Assembly (NCBI GenBank): GCA_024330215.1
Contig: JANDLU010000005.1
Location: forward strand, 1 to 64,000
Origin: Candidatus Gaiellasilicea maunaloa
Lineage (GTDB): Bacteria > Actinomycetota > Thermoleophilia > Gaiellales > Gaiellaceae
DNA length: 64,000 bases
Direction of reading: 5' to 3'
The notes beneath the pieces were generated by a model. The model searched no databases, had not been told where the DNA came from, and saw nothing but the letters and a program-made list of their open reading frames with translations. Shown one piece after another: positions 32,990-41,930 of this stretch (the stretch's first letter is position 1; the number at the start of each line of letters is the position of its first letter). The position numbers and the translations under genes are program-made.

Positions 32990-34360
32990 ATGAGCGCACG
33001 CCTCGCGATCGAGTCGACGGCGGCCCGGCTTGCCGCCCGCCTCTCCCGCCTCGCGGGCACGGGCGGCGGTACGACGATTCCGGGAAAGCTGCTCTGGAAG
33101 CTCGACCCGGGGGCGATCGACGCGCTCGCGGCCCGGCTTCCGCGGGGCGCCGTCGTGGTCTCGGCAACGAACGGCAAGACGACCACGACGGCGATGGTCG
33201 CCGAGATCCTCGGGCCTGGAACGAAGCTCGCCTGGAACCGTTCCGGCGCGAATCTTCTCTCCGGGGTCGCCTCCGCCCTCCTCGCGACGCGCGACGCGCA
33301 GCTCGGTCTGCTCGAGGTCGACGAGGCGGCGCTCCCCGAAGCGGCGCAGCGGGTTCGGCCGCGCGCCGTGCTGCTCGGGAATCTCTTCCGCGACCAGCTC
33401 GACCGCTACGGCGAGCTCGAGCACGTCGCGGAAGGCTGGCGCCAGACCGTGCGCGGGCTCCCTCACTCGACGACGCTCGTCGTCAACGGCGACGATCCGC
33501 AGGTCGGTAGCCTGGCCGCCGCCCGAGACGGAGCGATCGCCTACGGCCTCGACGATCCGCGACACGCGCGATCCGTCCTGCAGCACGCGGCCGACTCGCG
33601 CTACTGCATCGTTTGCGGGCATCCCTACGAGTTCGCCGCGGCCTACGTCGGACATCTGGGCGACTACCGCTGTCCCGCCTGCGGCCACGCGCGCCCGCAG
33701 CTTCAGGTGGTCGCCCGCGAGATCGAGCTGCACGGGCTCGAGAGCGCCTCTTTCGAGCTCGTGACGCCCGCCGGGTCGGTGCAGATCCGGCTCCGCCTGC
33801 CCGGGCTCTACAACGTCTACAACGCGGTCGGGGCGGCGGCGCTAGCCCAGGCGCTCGGCACCGGGCTCGAGCAGATCAAGGACGGCCTCGAGCGCTTCGA
33901 CCCGGCCTTCGGCCGCTTCGAGCGGATCGCGAGCGGCGACAAGTCGATCCTGATCCTCCTGATCAAGAACCCTGCCGGCGCGAACGAGGTGATCCGGACG
34001 CTCGAGGACGGCGGAGCTCCCGAGGTCGTGCTCCTCGCTCTGAACGACGCGATCGCAGACGGGAAGGACGTCTCCTGGATCTGGGACGTCGATCTGGAAC
34101 CGTTGCTCGCAACGACGGAGCTGGTGATCGCGGCGGGGGATCGAGCCGCCGAGCTCGGGTTGAGGTGCACCTACGGCGGGCTCGACGAGAGCAGGCTCGA
34201 GCTCGAGCCCGATCTGGAGCGGGCGCTCGACCGCGGCCTCGAGCTGACGCCGCCGGGCGGCGAGCTCGTCGTGCTGCCGACCTACACGGCAATGCTCGCG
34301 TTGCAACGGATCGTGACCGAGCGCGGCCTGACGAGGCCCTACTGGGAGGTGAAGGCGTGA
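32990..34360 (+). CDS. murT: Lipid II isoglutaminyl synthase, MurT subunit
   Basis: MurT, with GatD, amidates the D-Glu of lipid II to D-isoglutamine. The 456-residue Mur-ligase-like protein has the ATP loop VVSATNGKTTTTAMVAEIL, GLLEVDEAALPEAAQRVRP, RDQLDRYGELEH and a Cys4 zinc ribbon (CIVCGHPYEF with YRCPACGHARP) inserted in the central domain, diagnostic for MurT. The C-terminal DUF1727 region contains LILLIKNPAGANEVIRTLED and LALNDAIADGKDVSWIWDVD. It overlaps gatD by four bases. Confidence 0.95.
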   Translation: MSARLAIESTAARLAARLSRLAGTGGGTTIPGKLLWKLDPGAIDALAARLPRGAVVVSATNGKTTTTAMVAEILGPGTKLAWNRSGANLLSGVASALLATRDAQLGLLEVDEAALPEAAQRVRPRAVLLGNLFRDQLDRYGELEHVAEGWRQTVRGLPHSTTLVVNGDDPQVGSLAAARDGAIAYGLDDPRHARSVLQHAADSRYCIVCGHPYEFAAAYVGHLGDYRCPACGHARPQLQVVAREIELHGLESASFELVTPAGSVQIRLRLPGLYNVYNAVGAAALAQALGTGLEQIKDGLERFDPAFGRFERIASGDKSILILLIKNPAGANEVIRTLEDGGAPEVVLLALNDAIADGKDVSWIWDVDLEPLLATTELVIAAGDRAAELGLRCTYGGLDESRLELEPDLERALDRGLELTPPGGELVVLPTYTAMLALQRIVTERGLTRPYWEVKA

Positions 34361-35121
34361 CGTCAGACGTGAGGATCCGCGTGGGGCATCTCTATCCCGA
34401 CTATCTGAACATCTACGCCGATCGGGGCAACATCGCCGTCTTCGAGCGTCGGGCCTTGCTCCGGGGACACGAGCTCGCGGTCGAGTCGATCGGGCTCGGC
34501 GACGAGCTTCGGCCCGGTGCGTACGATCTGCTCTACATCGGCGGCGGCCAGGATCGCGAGCAGGCGCTCGTCGCGGCGGATCTGCGAACCAAGTCGGATG
34601 CGGTGCACGCGGCGGCGGCGGACGGCGCGGCGGTGCTCGCCGTCTGCGGCGGCTATCAGCTCCTCGGCCGCGGCTATCACGATCTCCGCGGCTTCGACCT
34701 GCCGGGCATCGGCCTCTTCCCCCACGAGACGGTCGCCGGCGAGCAGCGGATGATCGGTGATGTCCTCCTCGAGTGCGAGCTCGAGCCCGGGGAGCGACAC
34801 ACGCTCGCAGGCTTTGAGAACCACGCCGGCCGGACGCGCCTCGATTCCGGCGCCGAGCCGCTCGGCCGCGTGGTGGCCGGTTTCGGGAACGACGGCGAGT
34901 CGGGTTACGAGGGCTGCCGCGTCGGTCGTGCGATCGGTACGTACCTGCACGGGCCGCTGCTGCCGCGCAATCCGTGGCTCGCCGACTGGCTGCTGTCGCA
35001 GGCGCTCGCCCACGCATCGGGGGGTGACGCAGTGGCGCTGGAGACGCTGCCGGATGCGCTGGAGGCTCGTGCGCACGAGGTCTCGGCGCGGCGGGCGCGC
35101 GAGCGCGGCGGGCGGTACTAG
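34357..35121 (+). CDS. gatD: Lipid II isoglutaminyl synthase, glutaminase subunit GatD
   Basis: GatD supplies ammonia from glutamine to MurT. The 254-residue class I (CobB/CobQ-like) glutamine amidotransferase shows VGHLYPDYLNIYADRGNIAV, LLYIGGGQDREQALVAADL, the nucleophile Cys in AVLAVCGGYQLLGRGY, GFENHAGRT, and a C-terminal His in GTYLHGPLLPRNPWLADWLL. The GTG overlaps the murT stop (GTGA). It ends two bases before the convergent decarboxylase gene. Confidence 0.94.
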   Translation: MTSDVRIRVGHLYPDYLNIYADRGNIAVFERRALLRGHELAVESIGLGDELRPGAYDLLYIGGGQDREQALVAADLRTKSDAVHAAAADGAAVLAVCGGYQLLGRGYHDLRGFDLPGIGLFPHETVAGEQRMIGDVLLECELEPGERHTLAGFENHAGRTRLDSGAEPLGRVVAGFGNDGESGYEGCRVGRAIGTYLHGPLLPRNPWLADWLLSQALAHASGGDAVALETLPDALEARAHEVSARRARERGGRY

Positions 35122-35123
35122 TA

Positions 35124-36509
35124 CTAGGAGACCGGGACTGACGCGGCCGTGAGGATCGCGGCCGCGGAGCGCTCGACGTCCGCGGGACTCGTCTGCCAGT
35201 TCGAGACGGAGATCCGCATGGCTGCCCGACCCTGCCAGGTCGTCCCGGAGAGCCAGCAGGTGCCGTCGTCCTGCACCCGGCGGACGGCGTCCTGCGTGAC
35301 CGCGTCGGCGTCGCCGAAGCGCAGGAGTACCTGGTTCAGGACGACGTCGTTCAGGATCTCGACGCCGTCGGCGGCGCCGAGGATCGAGGCGAGCTCCCGC
35401 GCTCGCTCGCACGAGCCCTCGACCATCGCGGCGATTCCCGACCGGCCGAGCGAGCGGATCGCGGCGTAGATCGGGAAGCCGCGTGCGCGACGCGAGAACT
35501 CGGGACTCCAATCCATCTGATCGCGAGCAGCGTCGGGCTCGGACTGCTCGAGATACGCCGCCCGGACGGACATCGCTGAGCGGTGCGACTCGGGATGAGC
35601 GCAGAAGGCGATCCCGGAGTCGTACGGAACGTTCAGCCACTTGTGCCCGTCGGTCGCCCAGGAGTCGGCGCGTCCGCAGCCGGCGACGAGGTGGCGAAGC
35701 TGCGGCGACGCGGCCGCCCAGAGACCGAATGCGCCGTCGACGTGGAGCCACGCGCCGGCAGCCTCGACCGCGTCCGCGATCTCCTCGAGTGGATCGAACG
35801 AGCCGGTGTTCACGTTGCCGGCCTGGGCGCACACGATGATCGGCCCGGAGGCGCCCGCGAGAGCAGCCCGGAGCGCGTCGGGCCTCATCCTGCCCTGCTC
35901 GTCGGCCTCGACGATCTCGATCTGGTCGGAGCCGAGGCCGAGGAAGCGGAAAGCACGATCGACGGTGACGTGGCGCTCGGCCCCGACGACGACGTGGATC
36001 CGCGGCGCGCCCTGCAGCCCGCCGCGGGCGAGATCCCAGCCCGCACGCTCGAGCTGATGATGTCGCGCGGCTGCGAGCGCCGTCACGTGAGCCATCTGGC
36101 AGCCGGTGACGAAGCCGGCCGAGACGCCGCTCGGCAACCCGAGTAGCTCGACCAGCCAGTCGAGGCAGACCTCCTCGACCACGGCGGCGCTCGGTCCACC
36201 GACAACGAGCCCAGCGTTCTGATCCCAGGTCGAGGTGAGCCAGTCCGCAGCCAGCGCCGCGGGGAGCGCGCCGCCGATCACAAAGCCGAAGTAGCGCCCG
36301 CTACCGGTCGCGACGACCCCCGGCTCGGCGGCGGCGATGAGCTCCGCGACCACCTGCAGGGCGTCGGTCGGTTCCTCGGGGAGCGGCCCTGCGAGGCTTT
36401 GACGCAGCTCCTCGATCGTGGCCGGTGCTGCTACCGGCCGCTCCGGCAGCGACCCGACGTACTGGGCCGCGTAGTCGGCCGTGAGCCTCAGCAGCTCGTC
36501 GTGCGCCAT
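35124..36509 (-). CDS. PLP-dependent decarboxylase (group II, aromatic-L-amino-acid type)
   Basis: The 461-residue fold-type I protein belongs to the group II decarboxylases. FVTGCQMAHVTALAAARHHQ, the PLP-stacking and phosphate region, HVDGAFGLWAAASPQLRHLV with the conserved Asp, and the Schiff-base lysine in SWATDGHKWLNVPYDSGIAF are visible. Substrates in the family include aromatic amino acids, glutamate and diaminobutyrate; I cannot choose. The ATG is supported by TAGCAT six bases upstream. Six copies of TACGTGCC lie about 30-90 bases upstream of the start. Confidence 0.85.
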   Translation of the reverse strand: MAHDELLRLTADYAAQYVGSLPERPVAAPATIEELRQSLAGPLPEEPTDALQVVAELIAAAEPGVVATGSGRYFGFVIGGALPAALAADWLTSTWDQNAGLVVGGPSAAVVEEVCLDWLVELLGLPSGVSAGFVTGCQMAHVTALAAARHHQLERAGWDLARGGLQGAPRIHVVVGAERHVTVDRAFRFLGLGSDQIEIVEADEQGRMRPDALRAALAGASGPIIVCAQAGNVNTGSFDPLEEIADAVEAAGAWLHVDGAFGLWAAASPQLRHLVAGCGRADSWATDGHKWLNVPYDSGIAFCAHPESHRSAMSVRAAYLEQSEPDAARDQMDWSPEFSRRARGFPIYAAIRSLGRSGIAAMVEGSCERARELASILGAADGVEILNDVVLNQVLLRFGDADAVTQDAVRRVQDDGTCWLSGTTWQGRAAMRISVSNWQTSPADVERSAAAILTAASVPVS

Positions 36510-36515
36510 GCGCCG

Positions 36516-36521
36516 ATGCTA
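36516..36521 (-). promoter_or_regulatory. TANNNT -10 element, leaderless type, for the PLP decarboxylase gene
   Basis: On the minus strand TAGCAT is followed by six bases and ATG 36509. Confidence 0.6.
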
Positions 36522-36541
36522 CCTCGACGGCGACATCGCTC

Positions 36542-36608
36542 TACGTGCCCTACGTGCCTCTACGTGCCCCTACGTGCCCCTACGTGCCCCTACGTGCCCC
36601 CAGGGGCA
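36542..36608. repeat. TACGTGCCCC tandem array
   Basis: TACGTGCC starts at 36542, 36551, 36561, 36571, 36581 and 36591, a 10-base period with one 9-base step. The array ends in a small inverted repeat GTGCCCC-CA-GGGGCAC. It lies directly upstream of the decarboxylase promoter, one helical turn per unit, so it could be a repeated operator. Confidence 0.75.
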
Positions 36609-36682
36609 CCCGGTGTCCCTACTGGAACGCTATCGAGGATTGCGTCACGCATGTGTCACGGCTGTGCCACTTCGCTCCGGAG

Positions 36683-37135
36683 CTACGGCCGCCAGAGCGC
36701 ACCGAGGTAGACGGCCGGATCGCCCGGCTGCCAGCGCTGGAGGAAGCGCTGGATCGGCGGATGGACAACGATCCCGTCGAGCTCGTCGAGCGCGAAGAGT
36801 CGATGGCCGCTCACCGCCTCATCCTGCGAGACCACGTCCTCGAGCGAGCCGTCCACGTCACCTGCGAAGATGATGTGGACGACGTGCTTCGTGCTGAGCG
36901 AGCGGGCGGGTGCGATCGAGTCGACGAGCGCCACAGGCCCCTCGACCGGAGGCGCCTCGATCCCAACCTCCTCTGCAAGCTCACGGGCGAGCGCCACGAT
37001 CAGGCTCTCGCCGGACTTGACTCCGCCTCCGGGCAGGAGCCAGACGTCGCCGCTGCGCTTCTCGTGGCGGCAGAGCAAGATCCGGCCGTGCCACCGGAGC
37101 ATCGCCGAGACCCGAATCCGCGGCTCGAGCCTCAT
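36683..37135 (-). CDS. Nudix hydrolase
   Basis: The 150-residue protein has a complete Nudix box GX5EX7REUXEEXGU (GGVKSGESLIVALAREL followed by AEEVGI), which coordinates the metal for hydrolysing nucleoside-diphosphate-linked substrates. RVSAMLRWHGRILLCRHEK is the usual preceding strand. The substrate is not predictable. It follows dut by two bases in a dut-nudix pair downstream of hflX, so a house-cleaning role on modified nucleotides is a reasonable guess. Confidence 0.9.
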   Translation of the reverse strand: MRLEPRIRVSAMLRWHGRILLCRHEKRSGDVWLLPGGGVKSGESLIVALARELAEEVGIEAPPVEGPVALVDSIAPARSLSTKHVVHIIFAGDVDGSLEDVVSQDEAVSGHRLFALDELDGIVVHPPIQRFLQRWQPGDPAVYLGALWRP

Positions 37136-37137
37136 GG

Positions 37138-37575
37138 CTAGACGCGCGACGATCCGAAGCCACGAGCGCCGCGCTCGCTTGCAGGCAGCTCGTCAACCTC
37201 GAGCAGCTCGAGCTCCGGCAGCGCCAGCACGACCAGCTGCGCTATGCGCATTCCAGGTTCGACCGTGAAGCGCTCGCTCGCATCCGTGTTGAGGAGGACG
37301 ATCCGAAGCTCGCCGCGGTAGCCGGCGTCGATGAGGCCCGGCGCGTTGACGATCGTGATCCCGTGCCTCGTCGCAAGGCCGGATCGCGGTTGGACGAAGC
37401 CTGCGTGTCCTTCCGGGATCGCGACCGCGAGCCCGGTTCCGACGGTCGCCCGCTCGCCGGGACCGAGCTCGAGCCGCTCGCAAGCGGCGAGATCGAGACC
37501 GGCATCGCCCGAGTAGGCTCGCTTCGGCAGCGTCGCCTCCGGCCGCAGCCGGGTGACCGCGAGGAGCATCGTCAC
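37138..37575 (-). CDS. dut: dUTP diphosphatase
   Basis: Dut hydrolyses dUTP to dUMP, preventing uracil incorporation and feeding dTMP synthesis. The 145-residue trimeric-type enzyme has the five motifs: AYSGDAGLDLAACERLEL, PRSGLATRHGI, NAPGLIDAGYRGELRIVLLN, PGMRIAQLVVL and the C-terminal RGARGFGSS. The GTG overlaps the hflX stop (GTGA). Confidence 0.95.
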   Translation of the reverse strand: MTMLLAVTRLRPEATLPKRAYSGDAGLDLAACERLELGPGERATVGTGLAVAIPEGHAGFVQPRSGLATRHGITIVNAPGLIDAGYRGELRIVLLNTDASERFTVEPGMRIAQLVVLALPELELLEVDELPASERGARGFGSSRV

Positions 37576-38912
37576 GGGCCTTCGACCACGGAATCTCCGC
37601 GTGGCTCCTCGGCCGACTGGGCGACGAGGTAGCGGGCAAAGCGGCGCACGTCGCGCTGCGGCAACCGGGCTCGCACGAAGACGCCGTCGTCCCGATCTTC
37701 CCGCTCGTCGATCGGCGCGCCGAGCGCGTACAGCTCCGCGAGCCTGCCGCCGTCCTCGTAGGGCAGGAAGAGGCGGACGTCGACGAACCTATCGGAGAAG
37801 CGCTCGGCGATCCGCTCGCGCAGCTCGTCGATCCCAGCACCCGTCGCTGCCGAGATCTGGAGCGCGCCGGGAAAGCGATTGGCGAGGCGGCGACGGCCGA
37901 GCGGATCGAGCCGGTCGATCTTGTTCAGGACGAGCTCGAGCGGCACCTCGGCCGCTCCGATCTCGGCGAGCACGGCGTCGACGGCCCCGACCATCTCCTC
38001 GAGCCGATCGCCGACCGAGGCATCGACGACGTGCAGGATCAGGTCCGCCACGAGTGTCTCCTCGAGGGTCGATGCGAAGCCCTCGACGAGCTGAGTCGGC
38101 AGCCGCCGGATGAAGCCGACCGTGTCGGTGACGAGGTAGCGCTTGCCATCGTGCTCGAAGCCTCGCGTGGTCGGGTCGAGGGTCTCGAAGAGACGGTTGT
38201 CGACGGAGACGTCCGCATCGGTGATTGCGTTCAGGAGCGTCGACTTGCCGACGTTCGTGTAGCCCGCGAGCGCGACCGTCGGAACTTGCGTGCGCTCGCG
38301 CTCCTTGCGGCGGAGGCCGCGCTGCTTCTCGATCTCGCGGAGACGACGCCGCAGCACGACGACCCGTCGGTTCGCCAGCCGGCGGTCGGTCTCGAGCTGC
38401 GACTCGCCGGGACCGCGCGTGCCGACACCGGCGCCGACGGCGCCGGTGCCGCCGCCGAGCCGCTCGAGGTGCTTCCACATCCCGCGCATGCGCGGCAGGT
38501 TGTACTCGAGCTGTGCGAGCTCGACCTGGAGCTTCCCCTCGGCGCTCGTCGCGTGCTGGGCGAAGATGTCGAGGATCAGCTGCGTCCGGTCGACGACCCG
38601 CGCCTCCAGTGCGTTCTCGAGCGTCCGCTGCTGCGTCGGGTCGAGCTCGCCGTCGACGAGGAGCACGTCGGCCTCGGCCTTCGCATACTCGGTCTTCAAC
38701 TCCTCGAGCTTGCCCTTGCCCACGTAGGTGCGGGGATCGGAGCGCGTGCGCTGTTGCACGAGCTGGGCCACCGGCTGGACGAGCGCCGTCCGGGCGAGCT
38801 CCTGCAGCTCGGCGAGCTCGTCGTCGGCGTCGGCGCCCTTTGGCAGCAGGGCCAGCACGAACCCCCGCTCGGGCTCAGCGCCCGGCTGAGGTTCTGGCTG
38901 ACGCGTCGTCAC
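37572..38912 (-). CDS. hflX: GTPase HflX
   Basis: HflX is a ribosome-associated GTPase that splits stalled ribosomes. The 446-residue protein has the N-terminal HflX domain (RTYVGKGKLEELKTEYAKAE, QTQLILDIFAQHATSAEGKL, RRLGGG-like loop in ERLGGGTGAVGAGVGTRGPG) and a G domain with G1 ALAGYTNVGKSTLLNAITDA, G3 VTDTVGFIRRLPTQLVEGF and NKIDRL. Start GTG 38912 has CACAAT seven bases upstream. It is divergent from dapE. Confidence 0.95.
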   Translation of the reverse strand: MTTRQPEPQPGAEPERGFVLALLPKGADADDELAELQELARTALVQPVAQLVQQRTRSDPRTYVGKGKLEELKTEYAKAEADVLLVDGELDPTQQRTLENALEARVVDRTQLILDIFAQHATSAEGKLQVELAQLEYNLPRMRGMWKHLERLGGGTGAVGAGVGTRGPGESQLETDRRLANRRVVVLRRRLREIEKQRGLRRKERERTQVPTVALAGYTNVGKSTLLNAITDADVSVDNRLFETLDPTTRGFEHDGKRYLVTDTVGFIRRLPTQLVEGFASTLEETLVADLILHVVDASVGDRLEEMVGAVDAVLAEIGAAEVPLELVLNKIDRLDPLGRRRLANRFPGALQISAATGAGIDELRERIAERFSDRFVDVRLFLPYEDGGRLAELYALGAPIDEREDRDDGVFVRARLPQRDVRRFARYLVAQSAEEPRGDSVVEGP

Positions 38913-38939
38913 CCGTCGGATTGTGCCACGCTTGCCGCT

Positions 38940-40019
38940 GTGCCAGGCCGTGCCGACTCCGATCTTGCTGCACGGCTGGCGTCACGGACGCTCGAACTCG
39001 TCGACATCGCCTCCGAGAGCCGCCAAGAGGCCGAGCTCGCATCGTATGTCGAGGACGCGATCGGAGAGCCGACCTGGGGCGAGGACGAGACGCTTTGGTA
39101 CGGCGCCAGTCTCGGCGACCGCCCACTCGTGGTTCTCGCCGGACATCTCGACACCGTTCCTGCGCAGGGCAACATCCCCGGCCGCGTCACCGGCACCGAG
39201 GTCGTGGGGCTCGGCGCCAGCGACATGAAGGCCGGAGTGGCGGTGATGATCGAGCTTGCGCAGACATGGCAGGATCTGCGCGCGACGCAGGATCTGGATC
39301 TCAACCTCCTCTTCTTTCCCAGGGAGGAGCTTCCCGCCTCCGAGAGCGCACTCCCCCACTTCTTCGAGAGTGTGCCGCGCGTTCACGAGGCGGAGCTGGC
39401 GATCCTGCTCGAACCGACCGACTGCACGATCCAGGCGGGATGTCTCGGCAACCTGAACGCTCGCTTCGTCTTTCACGGCGTCAGTGGTCATTCGGCCCGG
39501 CCGTGGCTGGCGGAGAACGCGATCGAGAGGGCGCTCGAGGGGCTCGGGGCGATCGCGGCGCTCGAGCCGCGGCCGGTCGAGGTCGGCGGTCTCGCGTTCG
39601 CCGAGGTCGTCAGCCTCACCCGGATCGAGGGAGGGATCGCCGACAACGTGATCCCGGATCGCGTCACCGCGCACGTCAACTTCCGCTACGCGCCGGATCG
39701 CTCGCCCGAGAGTGCCGAGGCCTATCTCCGCGACCTCGTTCCGGCGGGTGCCGACTACGTCGCGGCGGGCGACTCTCCCCCGGCGCGAGTCGTCACCGAC
39801 TCGCCGCTCGTGCAACGGCTCCGCGCCGCCGGCGACCTCGCGCTCGAGCCGAAGCAAGCATGGACGAATGTGGCCGATTTCACCGCGCGCGGAATCGACG
39901 CCGTCAACTTCGGACCCGGCGCACCGCGCTACGCGCATCGCCGTGACGAGCGGGTGGAGATCGCGGCGCTCGTGAAGGCCTACGAGTCGCTCTGGGCTTT
40001 CCTCGTGGGTACGGTCTAA
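38940..40019 (+). CDS. dapE: Succinyl-diaminopimelate desuccinylase (M20 family)
   Basis: DapE removes succinate from N-succinyl-LL-DAP. The 359-residue M20 metallopeptidase has metal ligands in VVLAGHLDTVPAQ (His, Asp), VVGLGASDMKAGVAV (Asp), LFFPREELPASESALPHFFE (Glu pair) and a C-terminal His in GPGAPRYAHRRDERVEI. The following genes dapC and dapD complete the succinylase branch, which makes the DAP assignment strong. GTG 38940 begins 27 bases from the divergent hflX start. Confidence 0.92.
   Translation: MPGRADSDLAARLASRTLELVDIASESRQEAELASYVEDAIGEPTWGEDETLWYGASLGDRPLVVLAGHLDTVPAQGNIPGRVTGTEVVGLGASDMKAGVAVMIELAQTWQDLRATQDLDLNLLFFPREELPASESALPHFFESVPRVHEAELAILLEPTDCTIQAGCLGNLNARFVFHGVSGHSARPWLAENAIERALEGLGAIAALEPRPVEVGGLAFAEVVSLTRIEGGIADNVIPDRVTAHVNFRYAPDRSPESAEAYLRDLVPAGADYVAAGDSPPARVVTDSPLVQRLRAAGDLALEPKQAWTNVADFTARGIDAVNFGPGAPRYAHRRDERVEIAALVKAYESLWAFLVGTV
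40010..40015 (+). promoter_or_regulatory. TANNNT -10 element, leaderless type, for dapC
   Basis: TACGGT lies in the last codons of dapE (stop TAA 40017-40019) and is followed by six bases and GTG 40022. dapC may thus be transcribed from its own start as well as with dapE. Confidence 0.5.
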
Positions 40020-40021
40020 CG

Positions 40022-41170
40022 GTGCCGATCTCGCCCGTGCTCGAGCGTCAAACGACCTATCCGTTCGTGCGCCTGAACGAGGCCGCGCGCCGGGTCGAGG
40101 CTCGTGGGATCAAGGTCATCGACTTCGGGATGGGCGACCCGCGCGAGGCGACCGACCCGCTGATCCGGCAGGCGCTCGTCGACGGGCTCCGCGACCGGAT
40201 GGGCTATCCACAGGCCCAGGGGCTGCCGGAGCTGCGCGAGGCGATCGCAGGGTGGGCTCGTCGCCGGTTCTCGGTCCAGCTCGATCCGGGCACGGAGGTG
40301 ATCCCGACCCTGGGCAGCAAGGAGGCGATCTTCAGCTTCGCGCACGTTGTCGTCAACCTCGAGCGCGGCAAGGACACCGTCGCGTTCACCGAGCCCGGCT
40401 ATCCGGTCTACGAGCGCGGCGCCCTCTTTGCGGGCGCGCGTCCGCTCGCCCTGCCGCTGCACGAGCGGCACGGCTTCGTTCCCGACCTCGACGCGATCGA
40501 CGAGGAGACCTGGAGCCGGCTCGCCGTCTTCTGGATCAACTATCCCAACAACCCGACCTGCGCCACGGCGCCGCTCGGCTTCTACGAGCGGCTGGCGGCG
40601 CACGCCCGCGAGCACGGATTCGTCGTCGCGTCGGACGAGGCCTACACTGAGCTCTGGTTCGACGAACGGCCCGTCTCGGCGCTGCAGCTCGCCGACCGGA
40701 CGAACGTCGCCGTCTTCAACACGCTCTCGAAGCGGAGCTCGATGACTGGATACCGCAGCGGCTTCGTAGCGGGCGATCCAACGCTGATCTCCGCGCTGAA
40801 GGCCTTCCGGCCGACCGTCGGCACCGCGCCGCAGGAGTTCGTCCAGCGAGCGTCGGTTGTCGCCTGGGGAGACGAGGCGCACGTCGAGCGGACGCGCGCG
40901 CTCTACGGCCGCAAGCGCGAGCTCCTCCTCGAGCTCTTTCAGCGCAAAGGCGTGCGAGTCGCAGGCAGCGAGGCCACGATGTATCTCTGGCTGGAGGTTC
41001 CCGGCGATGCGAGCTCGGAGAGCTTCACGGAGCGACTGCTGAGCCACGGGGTTCTCGTCGCACCCGGGTCGTATCTCGGCGCCGCCGGCGAGGGCTACTT
41101 CCGCGTCGCGCTCGTGCCCGCCGAGGAGGAGTGCGCCCGCGCGGTCGCGATCCTGGAGGAGGTTCTCTGA
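40022..41170 (+). CDS. dapC: Succinyldiaminopimelate aminotransferase
   Basis: This 382-residue fold-type I aminotransferase makes N-succinyl-LL-DAP from the keto acid using glutamate. Motifs are KVIDFGMGDPREATDPLIRQ, GYPQAQGLPELREAIAGW, PTLGSKEAIFSFAHVVVN, FWINYPNNPTCATAP, VVASDEAYTELWFDERPVSA and the PLP lysine in NTLSKRSSMTGYRSGFVAGD. The actinobacterial DapC type and position between dapE and dapD support the role. Confidence 0.93.
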   Translation: MPISPVLERQTTYPFVRLNEAARRVEARGIKVIDFGMGDPREATDPLIRQALVDGLRDRMGYPQAQGLPELREAIAGWARRRFSVQLDPGTEVIPTLGSKEAIFSFAHVVVNLERGKDTVAFTEPGYPVYERGALFAGARPLALPLHERHGFVPDLDAIDEETWSRLAVFWINYPNNPTCATAPLGFYERLAAHAREHGFVVASDEAYTELWFDERPVSALQLADRTNVAVFNTLSKRSSMTGYRSGFVAGDPTLISALKAFRPTVGTAPQEFVQRASVVAWGDEAHVERTRALYGRKRELLLELFQRKGVRVAGSEATMYLWLEVPGDASSESFTERLLSHGVLVAPGSYLGAAGEGYFRVALVPAEEECARAVAILEEVL

Positions 41171-41919
41171 CCCCGGAGCTCGCGATCGAGATCGTGGCCG
41201 CGCTCGACCGTGGCGAGCGGCGTGTGGCCGAGCAGCTCGACGGCGAGTGGGTCGTCGACGTCGACGCGAAGCTCGCGATCCTCGAGTTCTTCCGCCTCCG
41301 GAAGGTGGAGCCGATGCAGGTCGGCGGGCTCCAGTTCCTCGACAAGATCCCGGTGAAGACGGACTACGCCGAGCGGGGCGTGCGAGTCGTGCCTCCCGGG
41401 GTCGCGCGCTACGGCTCGTTCCTCTCGGAAGGCGTAGTGCTCATGCCCGGCTACGTGAACATCGGCGCCTGGGTCGGGCCGCGGACGATGGTCGATACGT
41501 GGGCGACGGTCGGCTCGTGCGCCCAGATCGGCGCCGACGTCCACCTCTCCGGCGGCGTCGGGATCGGCGGCGTCCTCGAGCCGCCCCAGGCGAGCCCGGT
41601 CGTGATCGAGGACGGCGCCTTCGTCGGCTCGCGCGTGATCGTGGTCGAGGGCGTGCGCGTCGGCGCCGGCGCGGTGATCGCCCCGAACGTCGTCCTCTCG
41701 GCGTCGGTTCCGATCATCGACGTGACGGGGCCGGAGCCGGTCGAGCGGCGCGGCGTCGTGCCGCCGCGTGCGGTCGTCCTTCCCGGAGTGCGGCAGAAGG
41801 ACTTTCCGGCGGGTCGCTACGGCCTTCCCTGCGCCCTCATCGTCGGCGAGCGGAGCGAATCGACCGATCTGAAGACGTCGCTGAACGACGTCCTGCGTGA
41901 GTTCGAGATCGCCGTCTAG
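41167..41919 (+). CDS. dapD: Tetrahydrodipicolinate N-succinyltransferase (possible CTG start)
   Basis: DapD transfers succinyl from succinyl-CoA to tetrahydrodipicolinate. Family motifs are plain: VLMPGYVNIGAWVGPRTMVD, TWATVGSCAQIGADVHLSGG and VGIGGVLEPPQASPVVIEDG, within a left-handed beta-helix. It is shorter than E. coli DapD (about 250 against 274 residues). Homology begins at ELAIEIVAALDRGERRVAEQ. No ATG, GTG or TTG is suitably placed. CTG 41167 overlaps the dapC stop (CTGA) and has GGAGGAGG at 41155-41162. Alternatives are GTG 41131 inside dapC or GTG 41194, which would cut conserved residues. Confidence 0.9.
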   Translation: MTPELAIEIVAALDRGERRVAEQLDGEWVVDVDAKLAILEFFRLRKVEPMQVGGLQFLDKIPVKTDYAERGVRVVPPGVARYGSFLSEGVVLMPGYVNIGAWVGPRTMVDTWATVGSCAQIGADVHLSGGVGIGGVLEPPQASPVVIEDGAFVGSRVIVVEGVRVGAGAVIAPNVVLSASVPIIDVTGPEPVERRGVVPPRAVVLPGVRQKDFPAGRYGLPCALIVGERSESTDLKTSLNDVLREFEIAV

Positions 41920-41930
41920 ACGGCGTACCC

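Noticed and set aside
36542-36600. CRISPR-like or iteron origin array
   Set aside because: The 10-base direct repeats have no spacers and no rep gene is nearby. A promoter-linked array is the simpler reading.
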